A program made the position numbers and the translations under genes. The notes under the pieces are model-generated. The model was not told the origin of the DNA, ran no database searches, and worked only from the letters and a program-made list of their open reading frames with translations. From a virus, in IMG/VR virus record IMGVR_UViG_3300021959_008455, positions 1 through 28,234 of that record: a DNA stretch of 28,234 nt; one strand, written 5' to 3'. Shown one piece after another: positions 22,860-28,234 of this stretch. Every line of letters begins with the position of its first letter. Positions within the stretch are counted from its first letter, which is position 1.

Positions 22860-22934
22860 TCCTTGATAGCTCAGCGGTAGAGCGGGTGACTGTTAATCAC
22901 TAGGTCCAAGGTTCGAATCCTTGTCGAGGAGCCA
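22860..22934 (+). tRNA. tRNA-Asn (GTT)
   Basis: Complete cloverleaf of 75 nt. Acceptor arms TCCTTGA and TCGAGGA pair with one G-T; the anticodon stem GGTGA/TCACT encloses loop CTGTTAA with anticodon GTT (Asn). The T-loop is TTCGAAT, and CCA is encoded at 22932-22934. A T-run follows. It reads AAC and AAT, which suits this Asn-rich, AT-rich phage. Confidence 0.95.
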
Positions 22935-22999
22935 CTTTTTTTGCGGTGATTTACTACCGCTTAATAACGGCAACATAATAAAACAATAGGTAATACCGT

Positions 23000-23485
23000 C
23001 TATTTACCTCCCGCGACGGGCGTAAAGTAAAATCCTATTATCGCCCCCAGAGTGGCGATTGAGACCAGAGAGATGTGCCCCGTTGTGATTGCTGATACGA
23101 CTTCATCTCCTCTTGGGATGGTAATAAGTCCCCATAGGATTTCGATGTTCCTCGATTGTGCGTTTGGGGTAAAGGTAATGATCGTGACACTTGGCCACAA
23201 CGTACACAATATTGATATTGCGGAGAAGTTGAGCATGCCGATAAGAGCAATAATCCTGCGAGTAGTACGAGTAAATATATATGTTTTTTCATTTGGTTCT
23301 CCGAATACGGCTTTTTGCATTTCTATACTTGCCTTGGATAAAGCCAAATCCCTTGCAAGTTCACGTTTAGCGTTAGTTGCTTTTGCGTCACTAATCGCAG
23401 TAAATATACCGGCTATAATTTTAAGCATAGAGCCCATCCCGGTTGCACCGAGTGTTGAAAAAAGCATTGTTAGTAGTCCAGACAT
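23000..23485 (-). CDS. multi-span membrane protein, holin candidate
   Basis: A 161-residue protein with about three hydrophobic segments: residues 3-30, about 79-105 (IIALIGMLNFSAISILCTLW) and 135-157 (ISLVSIATLGAIIGFYF). Between them is a charged helix (DAKATNAKRELARDLALSKA) and a TRTTRR stretch. Size and topology would fit a holin, but I do not recognise the family. It is the only gene here with a clear Shine-Dalgarno sequence and a long leader from its late promoter, suggesting regulation different from the leaderless genes. Confidence 0.6.
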   Translation of the reverse strand: MSGLLTMLFSTLGATGMGSMLKIIAGIFTAISDAKATNAKRELARDLALSKASIEMQKAVFGEPNEKTYIFTRTTRRIIALIGMLNFSAISILCTLWPSVTIITFTPNAQSRNIEILWGLITIPRGDEVVSAITTGHISLVSIATLGAIIGFYFTPVAGGK

Positions 23486-23511
23486 ATTATATTCCCTCTA
23501 TTCTATATAAA
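23486..23511 (-). promoter_or_regulatory. leader with canonical ribosome binding site
   Basis: Minus strand AGAGGG with GAGGG at 23494-23498, 8 nt before the ATG at 23485. Canonical sites like this are otherwise absent in the window. Confidence 0.75.
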
Positions 23512-23519
23512 TATTTATA
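23506..23519. promoter_or_regulatory. palindromic bidirectional late promoter
   Basis: TATAAATATTTATA is a perfect palindrome holding TATAAATA on the plus strand (23506-23513) and on the minus strand (23512-23519). It could fire toward both the membrane protein and the gene at 23579. Confidence 0.65.
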
Positions 23520-23578
23520 TATAATTACATGATTTGGTATTATAAACACTAAATTAAGGTATATACTAAAATGACGTA

Positions 23579-23791
23579 ATGATTAAATTTAATACATTTT
23601 TTGAAAACTACGCTGATGGCAAGGTGAAAGGTAAGAGTAAACCCGGTCGGGTAAAGCGCTCTGGTGCTAGTTGTAAGGGCTCTATAACTGAACTAAAACG
23701 CAAAGCTAAGAAGTATGGTGGTGAAAAAGGTAAAATGTATCAGTGGTGTCTTAACATGAAAGCTGGTAGAAAAAAAAGTGAAAATAAATAA
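23579..23791 (+). CDS. small basic late protein with tag (GASCKGS...YxWCxNMK type)
   Basis: A 70-residue basic protein. The tag MIKFNTFFE/NYA parallels the MKTFKQFFE and MRSFKTFFE starts. The body KPGRVKRSGASCKGSITELKRKAKK and MYQWCLNMKAGRKK (read separately) is a motif family I know from small proteins of T4-like phages, with two cysteines. Function unknown; a packaged DNA-binding role fits charge and tag. Its last codons contain the TAAATA box of the superoxide dismutase promoter. Confidence 0.78.
   Translation: MIKFNTFFENYADGKVKGKSKPGRVKRSGASCKGSITELKRKAKKYGGEKGKMYQWCLNMKAGRKKSENK
23785..23790 (+). promoter_or_regulatory. T4-type late promoter of superoxide dismutase
   Basis: TAAATA overlapping the previous stop codon, exactly 5 nt before the ATG at 23796. 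This fixes the start of the dismutase. Confidence 0.68.
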
Positions 23792-23795
23792 GAAG

Positions 23796-24422
23796 ATGAA
23801 GCATAATTATAATAAGTTAGCTGCCCTTGTATTAGAGAGTCTCGGAGGTTATAAACCAATCACACTACCATACTCGCTTGATGATTTAGAACCTCATATC
23901 GACGCGGAGACAATGAAGCTCCACTATAATAAGCATTATAAGGGATATGTAAAAAAACTAAATGATGCTATCGGCGCAAATCAACCACCTCTAAAGGAAT
24001 TAGTTAAAAAAACAGCTAATAAAAAAGCAGCAATTCGCAATAATGCCGGTGGTGCTTACAATCATCAACTCTTTTGGAATATGATGACCCCGCACAAGCA
24101 TTCGTGTAGAGGTTTAATAAAAGATGCAATTGAAAAGAAGTTTGGTTCAGTTGAAGAGTTCTACAGTGAATTTACCGACCAAGCTAAATCACACTTTGGT
24201 TCCGGCTGGGTATGGCTCGTAAAGAGTGGTAATACCTTAAAAATTATACAAACAGACAATCAAGATAACCCTCTTATGTTTGATCAAGGAGAACCGATAT
24301 TAGGTATTGATGTATGGGAGCATGCTTACTATAAAAAGTATGGCCCAGATAGAGAGAAGTATATTAAAAACTTTTTAAAGGTAGTTAACTGGGACTATTG
24401 TAATCAGCTACTATCGCTTTGA
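23796..24422 (+). CDS. sodA: Mn-type superoxide dismutase with putative capsid-targeting N-terminus
   Basis: Fe/Mn superoxide dismutase, 208 residues from the chosen ATG. All four metal ligands are present: His43 (KLHYNKH), His90 (AYNHQLFW), Asp172 and His176 (GIDVWEHAYY). GG at 85-86 with Gln156 in DNQDNPL is the Mn-type pattern. The enzyme proper begins at about residue 22 (YKPITLPYSLDDLEPHI has the normal start). Before it is a 14-residue segment MKHNYNKLAALVLE followed by S, absent from ordinary dismutases and like the prohead-protease tags of the late proteins. A TAAATA late box is 5 nt upstream. Inferred: a late, head-packaged dismutase. The longer frame from 23778 would lie upstream of the transcript start. 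Confidence 0.9.
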   Translation: MKHNYNKLAALVLESLGGYKPITLPYSLDDLEPHIDAETMKLHYNKHYKGYVKKLNDAIGANQPPLKELVKKTANKKAAIRNNAGGAYNHQLFWNMMTPHKHSCRGLIKDAIEKKFGSVEEFYSEFTDQAKSHFGSGWVWLVKSGNTLKIIQTDNQDNPLMFDQGEPILGIDVWEHAYYKKYGPDREKYIKNFLKVVNWDYCNQLLSL

Positions 24423-25074
24423 CCTCTTCTTTGAGGTAATTTACATGTATTTTTGACCACTCGTACTTTTCGGGATTTTTGTAGAATATAACTAACCCGT
24501 CACATTTCTTACCTGAAATCGCTTCATACATATGTGCATATAGAGATAGCTGTAGAGCGTATGAATTAAATTCACATACCGTTAAGTGACTTACTGGACC
24601 GGTCATGTACTCTCCATATTCGTTAGTATACCGAAAGCGCTTGTTGGTTTTAAAATCACCTACCTTAAAACTCTTCGAGTTCTCATAAATTAAATCTCCT
24701 GTACCTGCGATTCCATTAACAGTGTCATATAGTTTTTCTTCAGCATGTAGCTTAGGGTAACCTTTAAATACATCTTCGTGCGAGCTATATGATGCATAGA
24801 GCTCTTTATATTCATCTTCTATCTTGCCGTCTACAAGAAAATCCTCCATTACTTTATGTATATGGGTACCGTAATCACACGCTTTATTTTTAGTTTCTTC
24901 CCATTGCTCGAGAATAAAGTCAACATGAACACCTTCGCGTTTTGCAACTCGAGTGGCATTACCTATCGCATCGAACTTAGGCTTATATTTACCGAGTAAG
25001 GTAGTTACAGATATTAGCTGCTTACCAGTCTCCGTATCCGTGTATGTATGGGATGCCTCATCAAAATGGATCAT
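24385..25074 (-). CDS. PD-(D/E)XK exonuclease-like (RecB/Cas4 type)
   Basis: A 229-residue nuclease-like protein. The RecB-family core is in order: GTHIHKVMEDF (about 73-83), EEKLYD then IAGTGDLIYE (Asp in GDLI), VGDFKTNK (D-x-K catalytic pair), and YALQLSLYAHMYE (QxxxY motif). The N-terminal SVTTLLGKY is also typical of this group in phages. It may process DNA ends in recombination or replication. Its 3' end overlaps the dismutase gene by 38 nt, convergently. Its promoter is interlocked with that of the kinase-like gene. Confidence 0.87.
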   Translation of the reverse strand: MIHFDEASHTYTDTETGKQLISVTTLLGKYKPKFDAIGNATRVAKREGVHVDFILEQWEETKNKACDYGTHIHKVMEDFLVDGKIEDEYKELYASYSSHEDVFKGYPKLHAEEKLYDTVNGIAGTGDLIYENSKSFKVGDFKTNKRFRYTNEYGEYMTGPVSHLTVCEFNSYALQLSLYAHMYEAISGKKCDGLVIFYKNPEKYEWSKIHVNYLKEEVKAIVADYNSPS

Positions 25075-25080
25075 AATATT

Positions 25081-25108
25081 ATTATAACATAAGCCCTTGA
25101 AAATGCAA
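25081..25108 (-). promoter_or_regulatory. sigma70-like promoter of the nuclease gene
   Basis: Minus strand TTGCAT (25103-25108), a 16-bp spacer, TATAAT (25081-25086), then exactly 6 nt to the ATG at 25074. Confidence 0.7.
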
Positions 25109-25124
25109 ATTCTTATTATAAAAT
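25097..25124 (+). promoter_or_regulatory. sigma70-like promoter of the kinase-like gene
   Basis: TTGAAA (25097-25102), a 16-bp spacer, TAAAAT (25119-25124), then exactly 6 nt to the ATG at 25131. Its -35 directly abuts the -35 of the opposite promoter. Confidence 0.68.
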
Positions 25125-25130
25125 ATATGT

Positions 25131-25940
25131 ATGAGATTAGCTATTAGCGGTACAGGGTGTCAAGGTAAGTCAACATTGATTAAGGATTTTCTTGAAGAAT
25201 GGCCTATGTATAAAACTGAGAGCCAGACGTATCGTGATGTCCTTACTGGCGAGAAGTTGCCTCACAGTAAAGAAGCTACTAAAGACACTCAATGGAAGAT
25301 TCTCAATCATATGATTGATGAAATGCAGACATTTGAACACGGTGATAATATCATTATGGATAGATGCCCTATTGATAATTTAGTCTACTCTCTCTGGTGT
25401 TTTGAGAAGGGTGTAGGTGATATCGATAAGGAGTTCATTGACAAGTGTATTCCGCTTGTATGTGAGAGTTTAAAGCAGTTAGATATTATATTTTTCACAC
25501 CTATTACCAAAGCAGCTCCTATCACTCCTGAGGATGATGGTATGCGTGAGGCAGATCCTACCTATATTAAAGAGATTGACAATATTTTCAAAATGATAGG
25601 AGCACAGCATATTGAAAATAACGGGCTCAACCCATTCTTTCCAAAAGAAGATGCACCTGGTTGGATTGAGGTGTTCGGAGAAAGGTCTGTTAGAATAGCT
25701 ATGATTAAGCAATATCTTGATGAAACTGGCGATCTAGTAGGTGGGTGGGAAGTTACACCAGAACCTGATATTGTTGATCCTAATAATCAATCTGTAGATG
25801 AGGGGGTAAATGCTATGAAAGCATTAATTGATGATCAAGAGGCCGCAAAGAAGTTTGATAAGGAACTGGCACATCAAAAGGGACTAATCAAAGCGATGGG
25901 TGAAAAGAACATTGACGACATTACCGCTGCCGGGTTCTAA
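25131..25940 (+). CDS. P-loop ATPase/kinase (NadR-kinase-like, AAA_28 type)
   Basis: A 269-residue P-loop protein. The Walker A is SGTGCQGKST (6-15), and IIMDRCPIDNLVYSLW carries the kinase-type DRxxxD region. The pattern SGTGCQGKSTLI, then Y-x-T and YRD, resembles the AAA_28 group, which includes the ribosylnicotinamide-kinase domain of NadR. A deoxynucleoside or other small-molecule kinase is also possible. The last 50 residues are a charged helix. Its promoter is of the sigma70-like leaderless class. Confidence 0.75.
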   Translation: MRLAISGTGCQGKSTLIKDFLEEWPMYKTESQTYRDVLTGEKLPHSKEATKDTQWKILNHMIDEMQTFEHGDNIIMDRCPIDNLVYSLWCFEKGVGDIDKEFIDKCIPLVCESLKQLDIIFFTPITKAAPITPEDDGMREADPTYIKEIDNIFKMIGAQHIENNGLNPFFPKEDAPGWIEVFGERSVRIAMIKQYLDETGDLVGGWEVTPEPDIVDPNNQSVDEGVNAMKALIDDQEAAKKFDKELAHQKGLIKAMGEKNIDDITAAGF

Positions 25941-25955
25941 TATAGATTTAACTGA

Positions 25956-26801
25956 TTAAGAGGTAAATAGTTCCTCTAGAAGTAGAACTGATACACCGGT
26001 TGCATCACTTGCATTATCCTGCTGCGACCTATTCTGTAGAAAATCTACGCCAGTCTCCAACCTTATCGCGACGCGAATATATAAGATATTATTTGTACCT
26101 AGAACAGTAGGTTCATATACCCCAGTGAATGTTGAAGTGTGTCCTTCCTCATTAGCGGAATCACCTCCAAGTATGACAGTACCTCGGAGAGCTGAATTAC
26201 TAACCACTCCGAGAAAATCCGGAATATCCGACCACCCAACCCCATCTTGCGAATACTGTAGTACAAGAGCTGCTGTATGGTCATTCAGATTGAGCGAACC
26301 CGGTACAGTGAATGATATTTTTAATCTTGAATTGAGACTTTTTAACGTGATGTTTGACTCCAAATCAATATCTGTTGTTGCTCCAGTGCTCCCTGCACGG
26401 GTAGTGACTGTATTATATATCGTCTGCGCATATGCCGGGTAACCTCTGAAGACATCACCACTTACATACAACTCATCAGCTGATAGACTCACTACTGATA
26501 AGACACTCATAGTCGTCTCTGTCGATAGAGCCTCGATATTTGTTGTGTTTGTGTTAATAGCAGCACTTAACGGGGCTAAATTCTGCTCCCCTGGTATATT
26601 CTCAATTTCTGCTGACAAGGCTTGAATTTCTGTTGTGTGTAGCTCAATAGTACTTCCAAACGTAGTATTCTCGAGACCTACAACAAAGTTACTGAAATTC
26701 AACCTATTTGTTGCATTAGGTGTCTGGAGGATTATAAAGTCACCATTAACGACTTGGTTGGTTTCGGGTAACTGATTGATACTAACGTCTGTGCTTGCCA
26801 T
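25956..26801 (-). CDS. fibre-like structural protein
   Basis: A 281-residue Ser/Thr/Asn-rich protein. It begins MASTDVSINQLPETNQVVNG with DFIILQT, a common start for phage fibre or appendage proteins. Residues about 45-110 are a trimeric-coiled-coil-like heptad stretch (IELHTTEIQALSAEIENI; AAINTNTTNIEALSTE). The C-terminal 160 residues are beta-rich and may be a receptor-binding or adaptor domain. Late promoter TAAATA is 6 nt before the ATG. Confidence 0.75.
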   Translation of the reverse strand: MASTDVSINQLPETNQVVNGDFIILQTPNATNRLNFSNFVVGLENTTFGSTIELHTTEIQALSAEIENIPGEQNLAPLSAAINTNTTNIEALSTETTMSVLSVVSLSADELYVSGDVFRGYPAYAQTIYNTVTTRAGSTGATTDIDLESNITLKSLNSRLKISFTVPGSLNLNDHTAALVLQYSQDGVGWSDIPDFLGVVSNSALRGTVILGGDSANEEGHTSTFTGVYEPTVLGTNNILYIRVAIRLETGVDFLQNRSQQDNASDATGVSVLLLEELFTS

Positions 26802-26822
26802 ATAAATTATTTATTATAAAAT
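26795..26822 (+). promoter_or_regulatory. sigma70-like promoter of the GT2 gene
   Basis: TTGCCA (26795-26800), a 16-bp spacer, TAAAAT (26817-26822), 7 nt before the ATG at 26830. The -35 lies in the start region of the divergent gene. Confidence 0.5.
26808..26813 (-). promoter_or_regulatory. T4-type late promoter of the fibre-like gene
   Basis: AATAAATA context on the minus strand; TAAATA is 6 nt before the ATG at 26801. Confidence 0.62.
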
Positions 26823-26829
26823 ATATATA

Positions 26830-27627
26830 ATGTCAAAGATTGGGGTAGGTATAGTAACGTGTAATAGAGATGACTTCTATAATACGTGTGTTGGTAGCAT
26901 TAATCCTAGCTGGTACGATGAAATTATCACCGTTAATGACGGCGATAACGGGATCGTAGGTACGTGTCAGTTACCTGATCACTATGTTATCAACAATGAG
27001 AGTAATTTAGGGGTATGTAAGAGTAAGAATAAGGCACTTTCATACCTACTCTCGAAAGGGTGTGATTATATTTTCCTTGTTGAGGATGATATGATGTTTA
27101 AAGGTAATGCATTTGAAGAATATATTAGAGCGAGTAAAGCTACGGGTATACAGCATATGTCGTTTGCATACCATGGACCTGCTAATAAAGGTAATATTAG
27201 TAAAGGGGTACCTAAACCGAGGAAAGTAATTGATTACGGGGATGTAAAAATCGCTTTAAATCAACATTCAGTAGGAGCGGTATGTTTTTATACTAAAGAG
27301 TCGCTTGATGATGTAGGTATATTTGACGAAGAGTTTGATAAAAATAATTTCGAGCATGTTGAGCATTCATATAGTCTCGCGAAAGCAGGTTATAGTACAC
27401 CTTATTGGTGGTGGGCGGACCTAGCTAATAGTTGCGATTTTATTGAAGAGCAGGCTTGTAGTGAAGAATCATCCTCAATAAGGAGGGGGTGTGACTGGAA
27501 GCAGAAGATAATTGATAGTGCTCATTTATTTCAGAAGAAGCATGGATATATGCCAGCTTGGCAAAATGCGGTACCTGATACCCCATTAGTTGACGTTATT
27601 AAGATTTTAAAAAGTATGAAGAAATGA
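26830..27627 (+). CDS. GT2-type glycosyltransferase
   Basis: A 265-residue GT-A fold glycosyltransferase. The family-2 start MSKIGVGIVTCNRDDF is followed by ITVNDGD, NESNLGVCKSKN (the N-x-G-x-x-x-x-x-N signature) and IFLVEDDMMF, which holds the metal-binding acidic motif. The acceptor region AYSTPYWWWADL is Trp-rich. It overlaps the next glycosyltransferase gene by 4 nt (ATGA), so the two probably act on one glycan or one modified base. Donor and acceptor are unknown. Confidence 0.85.
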   Translation: MSKIGVGIVTCNRDDFYNTCVGSINPSWYDEIITVNDGDNGIVGTCQLPDHYVINNESNLGVCKSKNKALSYLLSKGCDYIFLVEDDMMFKGNAFEEYIRASKATGIQHMSFAYHGPANKGNISKGVPKPRKVIDYGDVKIALNQHSVGAVCFYTKESLDDVGIFDEEFDKNNFEHVEHSYSLAKAGYSTPYWWWADLANSCDFIEEQACSEESSSIRRGCDWKQKIIDSAHLFQKKHGYMPAWQNAVPDTPLVDVIKILKSMKK

Positions 27628-28234
27628 TAACTTTTATTATAGCATACAAACAAGATACAGAAGAGAGAGCTGTAAATTTAGAATACTGTATACAGTACTA
27701 CAACCAGCTTATACCTGGTTGTGAGATTATAATTAAAGAATCATTAGATAGAAACTTCAATAAATGTAAATTGTATAATGAGGGTGCATTACAGGCTCGA
27801 CACAATACTTTATGTTTCCTAGACAGCGACGTTTTTGTCTCAGAATACTCTATTCAAAAATCTATTGAATTGGCCGACTGTAACAATGTCGTTATAGGTT
27901 ATAATGGTGTAGCTATATATCTTTCGTATAAAGCCAAGAGTGCTCTAGCAGGTGACCTAACGTATAAAAATATGCTCAAGTTACTACCAGAAAAATACAC
28001 ACCGGTTCAATCAGATAAAAACGAAATGTTTGAAGTAGGTAACCTAAAGGCTGTCGGTGGCTGCCTAGTAATGTCTAAAGATTGCTTTAAGGATGTCAAT
28101 GGTTTTAATCCTAACTTTATTAACTGGGGATATGAAGATAATGAAATTGTAACTAGAAGTCATAAACTTAAAAAAAATGTTATTATGGTTAATGTAGAAG
28201 ACCCTTACCTATTCCACCTACCTCACCACGCTGT
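27624..28234 (+). CDS. galactosyltransferase-type glycosyltransferase (cut by window edge)
   Basis: About 203 residues are visible, starting MITFIIAYKQDTEERAVNLEY. The GT-A metal site is CFLDSDVFV. Near residue 160 is AVGGCLVMSKDCFKDVNGFN, then INWGYEDNEIVTR, the W-G-x-E-D-x-x signature of the GT7/galactosyltransferase C-terminal domain. It is translationally coupled to the preceding GT2 gene. The end lies outside the window, so completeness is unknown. Confidence 0.85.
   Translation, partial: MITFIIAYKQDTEERAVNLEYCIQYYNQLIPGCEIIIKESLDRNFNKCKLYNEGALQARHNTLCFLDSDVFVSEYSIQKSIELADCNNVVIGYNGVAIYLSYKAKSALAGDLTYKNMLKLLPEKYTPVQSDKNEMFEVGNLKAVGGCLVMSKDCFKDVNGFNPNFINWGYEDNEIVTRSHKLKKNVIMVNVEDPYLFHLPHHA

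Noticed and set aside
22935-22980. GCGGT/ACCGC hairpin after the tRNA
   Set aside because: Only 5 bp and without a following T-run in the reading direction; not convincing as a terminator.
23052-23510. Plus-strand ORF opposite the membrane protein
   Set aside because: The minus-strand frame has a late promoter and a Shine-Dalgarno site; the plus frame has neither.
23778-23795. Upstream start for the superoxide dismutase
   Set aside because: It lies upstream of the transcript start predicted from TAAATA at 23785-23790, and ATG 23796 is at the standard 5-nt distance.
1-28234. CRISPR arrays, insertion sequences, integrase or attachment sites
   Set aside because: No spaced direct repeats, transposase or integrase motifs, or terminal repeats were seen; the tRNA has no repeated 3' fragment nearby.

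Overview
The window is a 28 kb internal piece of a large T4-type (myovirus-like) phage genome, AT-rich and almost fully coding. The evidence is a block of T4 replication, recombination and late-transcription genes on the minus strand: a family B DNA polymerase (gp43-like, cut by the left edge), gp46/gp47 recombination nuclease, late sigma factor gp55, UvsW helicase and a UvsY-like mediator. Small basic proteins, a PhoH-like ATPase and preQ0-pathway genes point to the marine branch of these phages. The sequence alone does not identify the host.

Layout. 1-7,400 (minus): polymerase, a glycosyltransferase, then two operons, 55-47-46 and uvsY-uvsW. 7,480-16,090 (mostly plus): a late region of virion-type proteins, including a PD-(D/E)XK-like nuclease, a ligase-like/NMNAT-like fusion, a structural protein, several small Lys/Cys-rich proteins, a histone-Hc1-like protein and a retropepsin-like protein. 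16,080-21,840: FolE2, QueD and QueE of 7-deazaguanine (preQ0) synthesis, a large virion-type protein and a PhoH-like ATPase, closed by a strong bidirectional terminator. 21,920-28,234: small structural-type genes, a tRNA-Asn, a membrane protein (holin candidate), a Mn-type superoxide dismutase, a RecB/Cas4-like nuclease, a P-loop kinase-like ATPase, a fibre-like protein and two glycosyltransferases, the last cut by the right edge.

Two patterns run across the window. First, promoters sit at a fixed distance from start codons. Sigma70-like promoters (about TTGNNN, 16-17 bp, TATAAT) commonly have exactly 6 nt between the -10 and the start codon. T4-late-type boxes (TAAATA or TATAAATA) have 5 or 6 nt. 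This puts the predicted transcription start on or next to the first base of the start codon, so most first genes look leaderless; Shine-Dalgarno sites are nearly absent. The rule also decides several starts, including the GTG of the polymerase, the GTG of uvsY, queE and the superoxide dismutase.

Second, about a dozen late proteins of unrelated type share a short N-terminus ending in a T4 prohead-protease-like site, roughly (L/I/F)-x-E before A, G, S or another residue. It resembles the capsid-targeting sequence of T4 internal head proteins. Tagged proteins include a putative nuclease, a KxDG nucleotidyltransferase fused to an NMNAT-like domain, a superoxide dismutase with all metal ligands, a retropepsin-like protein and four small basic proteins. 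The inference, not yet proven, is a packaged set of enzymes and DNA-condensing proteins that would be carried in the head and possibly delivered with the genome.
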